64,000 nt of DNA from Cellulomonas edaphi (GCF_030362815.1 NZ_JAUCGR010000001.1:426024-490023), one strand, 5' to 3'; positions 32,661-42,800 are shown, counted from the first letter of the stretch. The notes: generated from the sequence alone by a model not told the origin. Program-made: numbers and translations.

Positions 32661-32701
32661 GACTGCGACAGCCCACTTCTCGAGTGCAAGGACAGATCTT
32701 C

Positions 32702-33670
32702 GTGACCCAGGACAGCACCGTGCACGACGTCGTGATCGTCGGATCCGGCCCCGCCGGTTACACCGCCGCCATCTACGCCGCCCGCGCCGGGCTCGCGCCT
32801 CTCGTGATCGCCGGCTCGGTGACCGCGGGCGGCGCCCTGATGAACACCACCGAGGTCGAGAACTTCCCGGGCTTCCCCGACGGCATCCAGGGCCCCGAGC
32901 TCATGGAGAACCTGCAGAAGCAGGCCGAGCGTTTCGGCGCGGAGGTGCTGTGGGACGACGCCACCTCGCTCCAGCTCGGCGGTCCCGTCAAGACGATCAC
33001 CGTCTCGGGCGGCGAGACCTACTCCGCGCGCTCCGTCATCCTGTCGACCGGCTCGGCGTACCGCGAGCTCGGCCTGGACGACGAGAAGCGCCTGTCGGGC
33101 CGCGGCGTCTCGTGGTGCGCCACGTGCGACGGCTTTTTCTTCCGCGACCAGGAGATCATCGTCGTGGGCGGTGGCGACTCCGCCGTCGAGGAGGCGACCT
33201 TCCTGACCCGGTTCGGCAAGCGCGTCACCATGGTGCACCGCCGCGACGAGCTGCGGGCCTCGAAGATCATGGCCGACCGCGCGGCCAGCGACCCCAAGAT
33301 CGAGTTCGCCTGGAACTCCGAGGTCGTCGCCATCCACGGCGACGCCAAGGTCACCGGCGTGACGCTGCGCGACACCGTCACCGGTGAGGAGCGCGAGCAC
33401 CCCGCGACGGGCGTGTTCGTCGCGATCGGCCACGTACCGCGCTCGGAGCTGCTGGTGGGCCAGGTCGACCTGGACGACGAGGGCTACGTGCAGGTGATCG
33501 GTCGCACCACCGCCACCAACCTGTCCGGCGTGTTCGCCTGCGGCGACCTCGTCGACCACACCTACCGCCAGGCCATCACCGCGGCCGGCTCCGGGTGTGC
33601 CGCGGCGCTCGACGCGCAGCACTACCTGGCGAGCCTGTCGGACCAGACCCCCGTCCTCGTGGAGGCATGA
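32702..33670 (+). CDS. trxB: Thioredoxin reductase
   Basis: 322 aa flavoenzyme that reduces thioredoxin with NADPH. FAD loop [20 protein letters not shown], redox-active CATC in [16 protein letters not shown] loop [12 protein letters not shown], and C-terminal [24 protein letters not shown] at 32702 has AAGGAC nine bases upstream. The stop overlaps the trxA ATG. In mycobacteria sigM lies between murJ and trxB; here the genes are adjacent. Confidence 0.97.
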   Translation: MTQDSTVHDVVIVGSGPAGYTAAIYAARAGLAPLVIAGSVTAGGALMNTTEVENFPGFPDGIQGPELMENLQKQAERFGAEVLWDDATSLQLGGPVKTITVSGGETYSARSVILSTGSAYRELGLDDEKRLSGRGVSWCATCDGFFFRDQEIIVVGGGDSAVEEATFLTRFGKRVTMVHRRDELRASKIMADRAASDPKIEFAWNSEVVAIHGDAKVTGVTLRDTVTGEEREHPATGVFVAIGHVPRSELLVGQVDLDDEGYVQVIGRTTATNLSGVFACGDLVDHTYRQAITAAGSGCAAALDAQHYLASLSDQTPVLVEA

Positions 33671-33993
33671 TGCGCGACGTCACCGACGACACCTTCGCTG
33701 CCGAGGTGCTCGGCTCCGACATCCCCGTGGTGGTCGACTTCTGGGCGCCCTGGTGCGGTCCCTGCCGCATGGTCGCGCCGGTGCTCGAGGAGCTCTCGAA
33801 GACCTACGAGGGTCGGGTGAAGATCGTGAAGGTCAACGCCGACGAAAACCCCCGGGTGATCGGCGACTACGGCGTGGTCTCCATCCCGACGCTCAACATC
33901 TACGCGGGTGGCGAGCTGGTGCAGTCGACCATCGGAGCCCGGCCCAAGGCCAGCATCGCCGAGCAGATCGAGGGCGTGCTCGCCACGGTGTGA
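33667..33993 (+). CDS. trxA: Thioredoxin
   Basis: 108 aa. The active site WCGPC lies in [20 protein letters not shown], and [13 protein letters not shown] holds the cis-Pro. It is reduced by TrxB, encoded immediately upstream with an ATGA overlap; a second ATG one codon later is an equally possible start. Under the SigR-type promoter it should be induced by disulfide stress. Confidence 0.97.
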   Translation: MMRDVTDDTFAAEVLGSDIPVVVDFWAPWCGPCRMVAPVLEELSKTYEGRVKIVKVNADENPRVIGDYGVVSIPTLNIYAGGELVQSTIGARPKASIAEQIEGVLATV

Positions 33994-34036
33994 CCGCCTG
34001 ACCGGGCCCGATGCGCGTGCGTGCGACACTGCACGG

Positions 34037-35380
34037 ATGATCGAGCGCATCGTGCCTGCCGGCGAGACGGCGGGCCCTCCCACGTCCGCCGCCGCCGCCG
34101 GCACCCGCCTCGACCCGTGGCTCGGCTCCTACGCCGAGCGCACGCACGGCATGCGAGCATCCGAGATCCGCGCCCTGTTCGCGGTGGCGAACCGTCCCGA
34201 GGTGGTCTCCCTCGCCGGCGGGATGCCGTTCCTGGACGGCCTGCCCCTCGAGGTGCTCTCGGACGTCGCGGCTCGCGTCGTCTCCCAGCGCGGGCTCCAG
34301 GCCCTGCAGTACGGCTCGGGCCAGGGCGACGAGACGCTGCGCGAGCAGGTCCTGGACATCATGCGGCTCGAGGGCATCGACGCCCACCCCGACGACGTCG
34401 TGGTCACCACCGGGTCGCAGCAGGCGTTGGACCTGGTCACGCGCATCTTCGTCGACCCGGGCGACGTCGTCGTCGCGGAGGCGCCGTCGTACGTGGGCGC
34501 TCTCGGCGTGTTCCGCGCGTACCAGGCGGACGTGGTGCACGTGCCCATCGACGAGCACGGGCTCGTCCCCGCCGCGCTCGAGGAGACGCTTGCCGGGCTC
34601 GCCGCCGCCGGTCGGAGGGTCAAGCTGCTCTACACCGTGCCGAACTTCCACAATCCCGCCGGGGTGTCGCTGTCCACGGCCCGCCGTCCGGAGATCCTCG
34701 CGATCGCGCGGCGACACGGCGTGCTCGTGCTCGAGGACAACCCGTACGGCCTGCTGGGTTTCGACGGCCCGCCGCGGCCGGCGATCCGTTCGCTGGACGA
34801 GGAGGGCGTGCTGTACCTCGGCTCGTTCTCGAAGACCTTCGCGCCCGGGTACCGGGTGGGATGGGTGGTCGCGCCGCACGCCGTGCGCGAGAAGCTGGTG
34901 CTCGCCTCGGAGTCCGCGATCCTCTGCCCCTCCACCGCCGCCCAGATCGCCATCTCGACCTACCTGTCCACGTGCGACTGGCAGGGGCAGATCAAGTCCT
35001 ACCGCGAGCTCTACCGCGAACGTCGCGACACCATGATCGCGGCACTCGGCGAGCACCTGCCCGAGGCGTCCTGGAACGTCCCCGACGGCGGGTTCTACGT
35101 CTGGGTGAGGCTGCCCGACGGGCTCGACTCCAAGGACATGCTTCCCCGCGCCGTGACCGCCCGCGTGGCGTACGTCCCGGGCACCGCGTTCTACTACGAC
35201 GGCAGCGGCTCGACGCACATGCGCCTGTCCTACTGCTACCCGACGCCCGAGCGCATCCGCGAGGGGGTGCGACGCCTGGCTGGCGTCGTCGCGGGCGAGC
35301 GCGAGCTCGTCGAGCTCTTCGGCACCACAGCCTCCACGCCGGACGCCGTGGTCGAGGCTCCCGGCCCGGACGTCGCCTGA
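34037..35380 (+). CDS. PLP-dependent aminotransferase (2-aminoadipate / MocR-type fold, no DNA-binding domain)
   Basis: 447 aa fold-type I aminotransferase. Motifs: ALQYGSGQGDETLREQV, TTGSQQALDLVTRIF, NFHNPAGVSLS, the PLP lysine in SFSKTFAPGYRVGW, and the Arg in MRLSYCYPTPERI. It lacks the N-terminal GntR helix-turn-helix of MocR regulators, so it is an enzyme, probably of the LysN/2-aminoadipate or aromatic aminotransferase group; the substrate is unknown. The stop and the next ATG share one base (TGATG). The same gene often sits before ddl and parB in Micrococcales. Confidence 0.9.
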   Translation: MIERIVPAGETAGPPTSAAAAGTRLDPWLGSYAERTHGMRASEIRALFAVANRPEVVSLAGGMPFLDGLPLEVLSDVAARVVSQRGLQALQYGSGQGDETLREQVLDIMRLEGIDAHPDDVVVTTGSQQALDLVTRIFVDPGDVVVAEAPSYVGALGVFRAYQADVVHVPIDEHGLVPAALEETLAGLAAAGRRVKLLYTVPNFHNPAGVSLSTARRPEILAIARRHGVLVLEDNPYGLLGFDGPPRPAIRSLDEEGVLYLGSFSKTFAPGYRVGWVVAPHAVREKLVLASESAILCPSTAAQIAISTYLSTCDWQGQIKSYRELYRERRDTMIAALGEHLPEASWNVPDGGFYVWVRLPDGLDSKDMLPRAVTARVAYVPGTAFYYDGSGSTHMRLSYCYPTPERIREGVRRLAGVVAGERELVELFGTTASTPDAVVEAPGPDVA

Positions 35381-36327
35381 TGGCTGCTGCCTCCCCACGG
35401 GTCGCCGTGCTGGCCGGCGGCCTCTCGCACGAGCGCGACGTCTCGCTCCGGTCCGGTCGGCGCGTGGCCGAGGCCTTGCGCACGGCCGGGGTGGACGTGA
35501 GCGTCCACGACGTCGACTCCGACCTGGTGCCCGCGCTCACCCAGCTGCGCCCGGACGTCGTGTGGCCGCTGCTGCACGGCGCCTCGGGCGAGGACGGCTC
35601 CGTGCGCGACATGGTGCAGCTGCTGGGCCTCACCCTGCTGGGCACCGGACCGCGGGAGAGTCGCGTCGCCTGGTCCAAGCCGATCGCCAAGACCGTCGTC
35701 GCGCGCGCAGGCATCCGCACGCCGGAGTTCGTCACGCTCCCGCAGTCGCTCTTCCGCGAGCTCGGGGCCTCGCGGGTGCTGACCGCGATCGTCGAGCGCC
35801 TCGGGCTCCCCCTGGTGGTCAAGCCCTCCCGCGGCGGCTCGGCGTTGGGCGTGAACCTCGTGTCCTCGGCGGACGACCTCCCGCGCGCGATGGTCGACTG
35901 CTTCTCCTACAGCGACACCGCACTCGTCGAGCGCGCCGTCGTCGGGACCGAGGTCGCGGTCTCGGTGGTCGACACCGGCTCGGGACCGGAAGCCCTCCCG
36001 GCCGTCGAGATCGTCACCGACGGTCCGTACGACTACGACGCGAGATACAACCCCGGCCGCACCGAGTACTTCGCGCCGGCCCGGCTGTCGGATGCGGCCG
36101 CGACAGAGGTCGCCTCGGTCGCCGTCGCGGCGCACCGCGCGCTCGGGCTGTCCAGGCTGTCGCGGACGGATCTCATCGTGGCGCCGGACGGTGCGGTCGA
36201 GTTCCTCGAAGTGAACGTCGCGCCCGGAATGACCGAGACGTCCCTCTTGCCCCAGGCCGCAGAGGCCGCTGGGCACAACCTCGGCGAGTTGTACCGATCC
36301 CTCGTAACGGCTTCTCTGGCTCGCTGA
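35380..36327 (+). CDS. D-alanine--D-alanine ligase family protein
   Basis: 315 aa ATP-grasp enzyme. N-terminal SHERDVSLRSGR contains the Ddl catalytic Glu; HGASGEDGSVRDMVQLLG, VVKPSRGGSALGVNLV and FLEVNVAPGMTETSLLPQAA match the Ddl substrate, ATP and Mg sites. It would join two D-Ala for peptidoglycan. Its length is close to E. coli DdlB and shorter than the usual actinobacterial Ddl, so it may be a second ligase with altered specificity. It overlaps the aminotransferase stop by one base and is convergent with parB. Confidence 0.85.
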   Translation: MAAASPRVAVLAGGLSHERDVSLRSGRRVAEALRTAGVDVSVHDVDSDLVPALTQLRPDVVWPLLHGASGEDGSVRDMVQLLGLTLLGTGPRESRVAWSKPIAKTVVARAGIRTPEFVTLPQSLFRELGASRVLTAIVERLGLPLVVKPSRGGSALGVNLVSSADDLPRAMVDCFSYSDTALVERAVVGTEVAVSVVDTGSGPEALPAVEIVTDGPYDYDARYNPGRTEYFAPARLSDAAATEVASVAVAAHRALGLSRLSRTDLIVAPDGAVEFLEVNVAPGMTETSLLPQAAEAAGHNLGELYRSLVTASLAR

Positions 36328-36374
36328 CCGGCACGTACAAGCGCGGATCGGCGTCCGGTACGTCCCCATTCGGG

Positions 36375-37430
36375 CTAGTCCTTGAGCAGGCCGGGGTCCT
36401 CCGGGGCCAAGCTGGACAGGATCCGGTTGAGGTCCTGCACGGACGCGAACTCGACCGTCAACCGACCCCGTGACTTGCCGAGACTCACCTTCACGCGCGT
36501 CTCGAACTTGTCCGACAGCCGTGAGGCGAGATCGTCGAGTGCCTCGTTGCGGATGCCCGCGCGCGGAGCGGTCCGTCGACGAGGTGCGTCGTCCTGCCCG
36601 AGCGCGACGATCTCCTCGACGGCGCGCACCGACAGCCCCTCGGCGACGATCCGCTGCGCGAGGCGCTCGATGGCCGCGCCGTCGTTGAGCGCCAGCAGTG
36701 CCCGTGCGTGGCCGGCGCTCAGCACGCCCGCCGCGACCCGGCGCTGTACCAGGGGCGGCAGCTTGAGCAGGCGCAGGGTGTTGGAGATCTGAGGCCGGGA
36801 GCGGCTGATCCGGGTCGCGAGCTCCTCGTGCGTGCACCCGAAGTCGTCGAGCAGCTGCTGGTAGGCGGCCGCCTCCTCGAGCGCGTTGAGCTGCGAGCGG
36901 TGGAGGTTCTCCAGAAGCGCGTCGCGCAGCAGGTCCTCGTCGTCCGTGTCCCGCACGATCGCCGGGATCGTCTCCAGGCCGGCTTCCTGCGTCGCACGCC
37001 ACCGACGCTCGCCCATGATGAGCTCGTAGTGGTCGCCGACCGGCCGCACGACGACGGGCTGGAGGACACCGATCTCCTTGATCGAGCCGACCAGCTCGGC
37101 CAGCGCGTCCTCGTCGAAGACCGTACGCGGCTGCCGCGGGTTCGGGACGATCGAGCCGACCTGCAGCTCCGCGAAGCGTGCCCCGGGCACGGGCACGAGG
37201 CCGTCCTGGTCCTGGGCGGCGGCCGCATCCTGGGGTGCGTCGCGGAGCGCGGGTTCCTTCGCCTCGATCACCTGGGGCGCATCGGGAGCCACGGTCGCGG
37301 TGCCGGTGCGCGGCTGCCCGAAGAACAGGTCCGCGGGCCGCTCTCCCCCGTTCGCGCGCGCGTCCCCCTCCGGTGCCGTCGGGATCAGGGCACCGAGTCC
37401 GCGGCCCAGTCCTCGTCGCTTCTCACTCAT
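36375..37430 (-). CDS. parB: Chromosome-partitioning protein ParB
   Basis: 351 aa CTP-dependent DNA clamp that loads at parS. The N-terminal [12 protein letters not shown] is the ParA-interaction motif. The ParB/Srx domain holds [14 protein letters not shown] and the CTP-binding [13 protein letters not shown] and [14 protein letters not shown] motifs. A helix-turn-helix ([20 protein letters not shown]) follows, and the dimerisation domain ends the protein. The start overlaps the parA stop by 4 nt. parS sites lie 1-3.4 kb upstream. Confidence 0.97.
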   Translation of the reverse strand: MSEKRRGLGRGLGALIPTAPEGDARANGGERPADLFFGQPRTGTATVAPDAPQVIEAKEPALRDAPQDAAAAQDQDGLVPVPGARFAELQVGSIVPNPRQPRTVFDEDALAELVGSIKEIGVLQPVVVRPVGDHYELIMGERRWRATQEAGLETIPAIVRDTDDEDLLRDALLENLHRSQLNALEEAAAYQQLLDDFGCTHEELATRISRSRPQISNTLRLLKLPPLVQRRVAAGVLSAGHARALLALNDGAAIERLAQRIVAEGLSVRAVEEIVALGQDDAPRRRTAPRAGIRNEALDDLASRLSDKFETRVKVSLGKSRGRLTVEFASVQDLNRILSSLAPEDPGLLKD

Positions 37431-39319
37431 CGTGCAGCCTCCTGGCCGTCCTGCGTGGCATGGGTCGTCTCGCGTCCAGCGCCGGCGCCTCGTTCTGCGA
37501 GCTCACGCGCGGCTTCGAGATAGGCCAACGCACCCGACGATCCCGGGTCGTACGTGATCACTGTCTGTCCGTAGCTGGGGGCCTCGGAGATCCGCACCGA
37601 GCGCGGCACCGACGTGCGCAGCGTCCGCTCCGGGAAGTGGGTGCGCACCTCCTCGGCGACCTGCTGGGCGAGGTTGGTACGCGCGTCGTACATGGTGAGC
37701 AAGATGGTCGACACGTGCAGACCCTGGTTGAGGTGCGCCTGGATGAGCTCGATCGTCTTCAGGAGCTGGCTCAGTCCTTCGAGCGCGTAGTACTCGCACT
37801 GGATCGGGATCATCACCTCCCGGCCCACGACGAACGCGTTGACCGTGAGTAGCCCCAGGCTGGGCGGGCAGTCGACGAACACGTAGTCGAGCCGGGGCAG
37901 CCCGTTCTCCGCCCGCCACTCGAGGTAGCCGTCCAGCGCTGTCCGCAACCGTGTCTCCCGGGCAACCATCGACACGAGCTCGATCTCGGCGCCCGACAGG
38001 TCGATCGTCGCCGGCAGGCACCACAGCGTCGGGATGTGCGGGCTGACCTGCACCGCCTCCGCCATGGGCTTGCTCTCCACGAGGACCTCGTAGATGGACG
38101 GTGTCCCGGCGCGGTGGTCGATGCCGAGGGCGGTGCTCGCGTTGCCCTGCGGGTCGTTGTCGAGCACCAGAACGTGCAGTCCCGACTGAGCCAGGGCCGC
38201 TGCCATGTTGACCGTCGTGGTCGTCTTGCCGACGCCGCCCTTCTGGTTGGCGACCGTGATCACGCGCGTCTCGGGCGGCGCGGGGAATCGTCGACCACGC
38301 AGCTCGATGCGCCGGCGTGCATCAAGGCGCAGCTCCGCCATCAGGGGCGTCTCGTCGCTCACAGCGGGGAGGCTCTCGACGAGCGCGGCGCGGCGTCGCT
38401 CGTCGGGATCGATCTCGTTCACAGGTGGATGGCTCCGTGGGTGTGGCGTGTCCGTGGAGCGGAGCGAATCCGCTGGGGTCACTGTTTCACGTGAAACGTG
38501 ATCCGTTGAACCGCCAACCGGGTCGTGGGCTGCACGGGGCCCGGCCGGATCCGTCCGCTCCTCGGTGGCTCCCGCGCCGGGAGGGACTGCCGGAGCCGAA
38601 TCGCCTGCTACCTCTCCCCCGTGTGTGCGATCTGCGGCGCCGGGCTCGACCGTTTGCCCGCCGAGCTCTGCCGTTTGCCCGCCGAGCTCTGCTGCGGGTG
38701 CTGGCGGCTCTGTGACGCGCGCCGACACGGAGCCGCCGTGCGGTGAGCTATGGGTCAAGGGCGCGGCGAGTGCGGCCGAGTGAGCTGATGTGAGTGTTCG
38801 TCCTGGCACATCAGGTGCCTTCACCCCACCGGCAGCGCCGTCTGTGTAGATGCGGGGCTCGATCGTGGGGCCGGGCACGATGCCCGGGCTGATGTGCTCG
38901 AACGCCCCCTCGCTCGCTGAGGACGCCACTGCGGCTCGGGGCACATCCGCGACTGCGCCGTCCGGCCGCTCCGCTCGATCCTCGGCCAATCCGTACGGGA
39001 GCGCAGGCGTGTCGGTGCCGACGCCTTGCGCGTCCGGTGCGTTCGTCATCTGGTGCGTCCGCTCGCCGTCGAGGGCGGCGTCACGCGCCGGGATGTCCGA
39101 CACAGTCGCCGTCGCCGTCGTCGTGCCAGAGAACGATCGGGCCGCGCCCGTCGGGTCCGCGATCGCATGATCGACGTCGCCCGGGACCGAGACGTGGGCA
39201 GCGGCCCCGTCCTCCCCTGAGAGAACGCGTCCGTCCGAAGCTCCCGCGAGGCCGAGAGAGATACCGGCGTCGGCGGCCCGCTGGAAGTCGCCCTGCTCCT
39301 TCTTCTTCCTACCGAACAC
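37427..39319 (-). CDS. parA: ParA-type partition ATPase with long disordered N-terminus
   Basis: 630 aa if read from GTG 39319. The last 300 residues are a standard ParA: deviant Walker [66 protein letters not shown]. The first 330 are Ala/Pro/Thr-rich, with a 7-residue repeat (AELGGQT twice) and the pentapeptide VSRET, which is the translation of a parS site, as in Streptomyces ParA. This supports a start upstream of 38498. GTG 39319 overlaps the rsmG end by 11 bp and has GAGAGG upstream. A short form from GTG 38422 (331 aa) is the main alternative. Confidence 0.9.
   Translation of the reverse strand: MFGRKKKEQGDFQRAADAGISLGLAGASDGRVLSGEDGAAAHVSVPGDVDHAIADPTGAARSFSGTTTATATVSDIPARDAALDGERTHQMTNAPDAQGVGTDTPALPYGLAEDRAERPDGAVADVPRAAVASSASEGAFEHISPGIVPGPTIEPRIYTDGAAGGVKAPDVPGRTLTSAHSAALAAPLTHSSPHGGSVSARVTEPPAPAAELGGQTAELGGQTVEPGAADRTHGGEVAGDSAPAVPPGAGATEERTDPAGPRAAHDPVGGSTDHVSRETVTPADSLRSTDTPHPRSHPPVNEIDPDERRRAALVESLPAVSDETPLMAELRLDARRRIELRGRRFPAPPETRVITVANQKGGVGKTTTTVNMAAALAQSGLHVLVLDNDPQGNASTALGIDHRAGTPSIYEVLVESKPMAEAVQVSPHIPTLWCLPATIDLSGAEIELVSMVARETRLRTALDGYLEWRAENGLPRLDYVFVDCPPSLGLLTVNAFVVGREVMIPIQCEYYALEGLSQLLKTIELIQAHLNQGLHVSTILLTMYDARTNLAQQVAEEVRTHFPERTLRTSVPRSVRISEAPSYGQTVITYDPGSSGALAYLEAARELAERGAGAGRETTHATQDGQEAAR
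38484..38497. promoter_or_regulatory. parS site inside parA
   Basis: GTTTCACGTGAAAC, perfect 14-bp palindromic ParB-binding core; the 16-mer is 15/16. It lies within the parA reading frame and encodes the VSRET residues. Confidence 0.93.
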
Positions 39320-39986
39320 GCCTGACGTCCTCTCGGACGGCTCGAACGATGCGTGTCACGTCCACGCCCGGAAGCGACTCGGCCACAAGGACCTCGGCGG
39401 GGCCAGCTCCGAGACGCGCGCCGACCGCTGCGGCGGCGTCCACCTCGTCCTGCGCCTTCTCGCCCTTCATCGCCACGAGCACGCCCCCGCGTGACAGCAG
39501 CGGCAGCGACCAGCGATAGAGCTTGTCCAGGGAGGCGACTGCACGTGACGTCACGGCGTCGGCCACCAGATCGCCGTGGACGTCCTGCGCGCGGCCTCGG
39601 CGCACCACGACATTCGCCAGCTCGAGGCGTTCCGCAACCTCGCTGAGCCAATCCGTCCGTCGCTCCATCGGCTCGAGCAGCACGACCTCGGCGTCCGGCC
39701 GCATCGCAGCCACCACCACACCCGGCAGCCCAGCCCCGCTCCCCAGGTCGACGATCCGCCCCGTGGCCGGCAGGAAGGGGACCACCGCCGCCGAGTTGAG
39801 CAGATGCCGCTCCCACAGCCGGCTCACCTCCCGCGGGCCGATGAGCCCACGGAGCACCCCATCACTGACGAGCAGCTCGTGAAAGCCGGTCACGGCCGGC
39901 CACGCACTACCGAAGTACGTCGGGAGTCGCGGGTCGCCGTCCAGAGGGTCTGATGCGACCTCGGTGGCGTCGTTCGCCTCGACCAC
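39309..39986 (-). CDS. rsmG: 16S rRNA (guanine-N7)-methyltransferase RsmG
   Basis: 225 aa, also known as GidB. The SAM loop is IVDLGSGAGLPGVVVA; LLEPMERRTDWLSEV and VTSRAVASLDKLYRW are family motifs. It methylates G527 of 16S rRNA, and its loss gives low-level streptomycin resistance in other bacteria. GTG at 39986 has AAGGAG eight bases upstream; a GTG at 40007 lies inside a parS site with no ribosome site. First gene of rsmG-parA-parB. Confidence 0.95.
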   Translation of the reverse strand: MVEANDATEVASDPLDGDPRLPTYFGSAWPAVTGFHELLVSDGVLRGLIGPREVSRLWERHLLNSAAVVPFLPATGRIVDLGSGAGLPGVVVAAMRPDAEVVLLEPMERRTDWLSEVAERLELANVVVRRGRAQDVHGDLVADAVTSRAVASLDKLYRWSLPLLSRGGVLVAMKGEKAQDEVDAAAAVGARLGAGPAEVLVAESLPGVDVTRIVRAVREDVRRVR

Positions 39987-40000
39987 TCGGCACACTCCTT

Positions 40001-40014
40001 GTTTCACGTGAAAC
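40001..40014. promoter_or_regulatory. parS site upstream of rsmG
   Basis: Perfect core GTTTCACGTGAAAC, ending 15 bp before the rsmG start on the minus strand, so ParB binding could also affect rsmG-parAB transcription or translation initiation. Confidence 0.93.
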
Positions 40015-40308
40015 CACTTGCCCGCGTGTGAACACTCGCTCAGCGCCGGTCGGTCCGCGAGCGGGCGGGACGCCCCACCCTAACGCTGGACGGAACCTCC
40101 ACTCGGGACCGTGCACAACCCCTCGGACGCGGCGCCCAGAGGCAGGCGCAGCGCGCTCGCGAGGCGCAGCGGGCACCACAGCCCCACGGACTGTGTCGTT
40201 CGCCGCGGAGGCTACGCGCCGTGGGTGTTGGAGACACCGCCGGCTCGCCTCAGGCGGATCAGCGTGGCCGCCGCCTGGAAGCGCCCGGCCCTACCGCGGC
40301 AAGGAGAT

Positions 40309-40322
40309 GTTTCACGTGAAAC
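40309..40322. promoter_or_regulatory. parS site
   Basis: Perfect core GTTTCACGTGAAAC in non-coding DNA, 295 bp from the site at 40001. Confidence 0.93.
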
Positions 40323-40400
40323 GAGCTCGCACGCGGTGCGGAGCCGATCACCACCGGTCTAGGCGGAAGACATGTGGTCGGTCCCTCGTTTACCGACGGT

Positions 40401-40414
40401 TCTTCACGTGAAAC
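40401..40414. promoter_or_regulatory. Degenerate parS-like site
   Basis: TCTTCACGTGAAAC differs from the core at its first two positions; one half-site is intact. It may be a weak ParB site or a decayed copy. Confidence 0.5.
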
Positions 40415-40793
40415 AACAATGCCAAGCGCCGCCACGAGGACGGACTGAGCAACGGCGATGCGCACGTTACGGGACGGACCGGAACGAGTAGCGGCCCCCC
40501 CGCGGGCACTGCGGCGGCGGCGCCACACTCCACCGCACTCATTGAGGGCTTGCCCGCACCAGCCCAGCGCGCGAAGGAGACCACCGCGGCACGCACGCCA
40601 TGCGCATCGCCCCCACCACTGCCCGGGGTCGCGCCATGCGCACGCCCACCGCCCGGGGTCGCGGCGTTCGCACCGCCTGCACCACCGCAACGCGCCGTGC
40701 GCACCGCCCACCACCCCATCGCCCTCGACCGCACCACCCGCGCATCACCGCGGCGCCAAACCTGGAGAGTGATGGGTTCGCACCGCCCGCCGT

Positions 40794-40807
40794 GTTTCAC
40801 GTGAAAC
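40794..40807. promoter_or_regulatory. parS site, perfect 16-mer
   Basis: TGTTTCACGTGAAACA at 40793-40808 matches the full 16-bp consensus, the only site in the window that does. Confidence 0.95.
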
Positions 40808-41124
40808 ACCCGCGGCGCTCAGTTCGGGGCCGCGCACGCGCGACGGTACGCGGGCGCTCGCCTCGATGCTGCGACCTCAACCACACGCCGCTTCCGGTCC
40901 GGGTGCGCAGCCTGCCCGCCGCAGAGCCCGTGGCGCGGAACGCTCGGAACAGCCGCGCCAGTCGGAACCCACGTCCGAACGAGCAGCACCGGCGCCCAAC
41001 CGCCTCCCATTCAGGCCTTCCCCGAAGCACACACAAGGGCGGGGCGGCGGGTAAACACCAGCCGCCCCGCCCCCAGGACCACCTCCGCGCAGCCAGGCCG
41101 TCGAGCCCGAGCACGGACGCCCAC

Positions 41125-41634
41125 CTACGCGCCGCGGATCACCACGTGCCGGTGCGGCTCGACGCCCTCGGAGTCGCTCGTCAGCCCGGCCGCAGCGACC
41201 GTGTCGTGCACGACCTTTCGCTCGAAGGGGTTCATGGACGCCAGGGCAACGGCGGCGCCGGTCTCGCGCACGCGCGCGATCGCCTCCTCCGCCACGGTCA
41301 CCAGCTCGGCGCGCCGACCGGCTCGGTAGCCGGCGACGTCGAGCATCAGACGGCTGCGCTCGCCGGTCTTGGTCTGCACGGCAAGGCGCGTCAACTCCTG
41401 CAGGGCGTCGACCACCTCGCCGTCACGCCCGGCGAGCCGGCGCAGCGACGTGTCCAGGGGGTCCTCGGACACGATCTCGAGGGCCGCACGCCCGTGGTCG
41501 ATGTCGATGTCGATGTCACCGTCGAGGTCGGCGATGTCCAGCAGCTCCTCGAGGTAGTCGGCGGCGATCTCGCCCTCTTCTTCGAGGCGCGACGTGGTCG
41601 GCTCCGTGGGAGCGTCAGGCAGGGGTGTGCTCAT
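41125..41634 (-). CDS. khpB: KhpB/Jag RNA-binding protein (KH and R3H domains)
   Basis: 169 aa. An acidic N-terminal segment (EEEGEIAADYLEELLDIADL) precedes a KH-type domain (about 30-100) and a C-terminal R3H domain with NPFERKVVHDTVA. It acts with KhpA in post-transcriptional control and is linked to cell elongation in Gram-positives. ATG 41634 has GGAGAC upstream. It follows yidC in the rpmH-rnpA-yidD-yidC-khpB order and is read away from dnaA. Confidence 0.94.
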   Translation of the reverse strand: MSTPLPDAPTEPTTSRLEEEGEIAADYLEELLDIADLDGDIDIDIDHGRAALEIVSEDPLDTSLRRLAGRDGEVVDALQELTRLAVQTKTGERSRLMLDVAGYRAGRRAELVTVAEEAIARVRETGAAVALASMNPFERKVVHDTVAAAGLTSDSEGVEPHRHVVIRGA

Positions 41635-41664
41635 GGTGTCTCCGATCAACGAGCGCTCTGCGCT

Positions 41665-42777
41665 CTACTTCTTCGGCTTCGGCTTCGGCTTGGACTTCCC
41701 CGTGCTACCGCCCGCAGCCGGCGGCGTGCTGTCCGCGGGCGGCGACGGAGCGACGGCAGGCTTGGACGTTGCGCTCGGCTGCGCGGCGGTGGCGCCCGGC
41801 TCGGCGAGGGGCCGCGGCTTGGAACGGTCCTTGCGCTTCGGCTGCTCGCGCTGACCTCGCGGCCGCTCCTCGATCACCGCAGCCGGGGCCTCCTCCGCGA
41901 GGGCGCCCCCTCCGCGATGTGCGGCCTTGCGCGCCTTGCGCTCGAGCGCGGCCTTCTCGGCGGCGGAGCCCGGAGCGGGCATGCGTCTGATCGTGTAGAA
42001 CTGCTGGCCCATCGACCACAGGTTGGTGGTGGTCCAGTAGATGAGGACACCGATCGGGAAGTTGACGCCCGAGAACGCGAAGATCAGCGGCAGGACGTAC
42101 AGCAGGACCTTCTGCTGCTGCGCCATCGGACCCTCGAGCGCCGACGGCGGCATGTTCTTCATGGTCAGCTGGCGCTGCGTGAGGAAGGTGGTCGCGGACA
42201 TCGCGATGATCAGCGCCGCGCTGACGATCTGGATGTTGACGTTCCCGTCGGCCTTCATGAACGTGCCGGACAGCGGGGCGCCGAAGATCGTGGCGTGCTC
42301 GGCCGAGTAGGCGAGCTCCTTGGTCAGCGGGCCGATGTGGTCCTGGTCGCCCTGGTAGGTGCCGGTGGAGATCTGCGGCAGCGAGTTGAGCACCCGGAAC
42401 AGGGCGAAGAAGATCGGCGACTGCAGCAGGATCGGCAGGCAGGACGCGAACGGGTTGGTCCCGTGCTTGCGGTACAGCGCCATCGTCTCGCGGCTCATCG
42501 CCTCGCGGGACGCCGGGTCCGTCTTGCCCTTGTACTTCTTCTGGATCGCCTTCATCTCCGGCGCCAGCAGCTGCATCCCTCGCGACGCCTTGATCTGCTT
42601 GAAGAACAACGGGATCAGGGCGATCCGGATCACGATCACCAGGCCGACGATCGAGAGCGTCCAGGCCAGTCCCCCGTCGGGGTCGAGACCGATCGCGGTC
42701 CAGCCCTTGTGCCACATGACCATGATCCAGGCGACCACGACCATGATCGGGTGAAGCAGGCTATCGAACCAGCCCAT
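41665..42777 (-). CDS. yidC: Membrane protein insertase YidC
   Basis: 370 aa. Gram-positive-type Oxa1/YidC without the large periplasmic domain. Helices include SIVGLVIVIRIALIPLFF (with the hydrophilic-groove Arg), the coiled cytoplasmic loop KASRGMQLLAPEMKAIQKKY, LPILLQSPIFFALFRVL and FSGVNFPIGVLIYWTTTNLW. The C-terminal 90 residues are a Lys/Pro/Ala-rich tail ending in KPKPKPKK that can bind ribosomes. It lies between yidD and khpB. Confidence 0.97.
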   Translation of the reverse strand: MGWFDSLLHPIMVVVAWIMVMWHKGWTAIGLDPDGGLAWTLSIVGLVIVIRIALIPLFFKQIKASRGMQLLAPEMKAIQKKYKGKTDPASREAMSRETMALYRKHGTNPFASCLPILLQSPIFFALFRVLNSLPQISTGTYQGDQDHIGPLTKELAYSAEHATIFGAPLSGTFMKADGNVNIQIVSAALIIAMSATTFLTQRQLTMKNMPPSALEGPMAQQQKVLLYVLPLIFAFSGVNFPIGVLIYWTTTNLWSMGQQFYTIRRMPAPGSAAEKAALERKARKAAHRGGGALAEEAPAAVIEERPRGQREQPKRKDRSKPRPLAEPGATAAQPSATSKPAVAPSPPADSTPPAAGGSTGKSKPKPKPKK

Positions 42778-42800
42778 CGGCAGAGCTCCTCAGTCAGGTG

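Larger units (their letters stand above)
39987..41124. other. 1.1-kb gene-free region carrying parS sites
   Basis: Between rsmG and khpB, genes that are usually nearly adjacent. It contains three perfect parS cores, one degenerate site and short C/G-rich direct repeats (CCGCCCGGGGTCGCG-like at about 40622-40665). Open frames on both strands lack family matches or coding bias, so I find no gene here. A partition-complex loading zone is the likely role. Confidence 0.7.

Noticed and set aside
40390-40809. Minus-strand open frame beginning MFHVKH and ending near FHVKNRR
   Set aside because: Both ends are translations of parS sites, the composition is low-complexity and no family or coding bias is seen; it is an open frame in GC-rich non-coding DNA.
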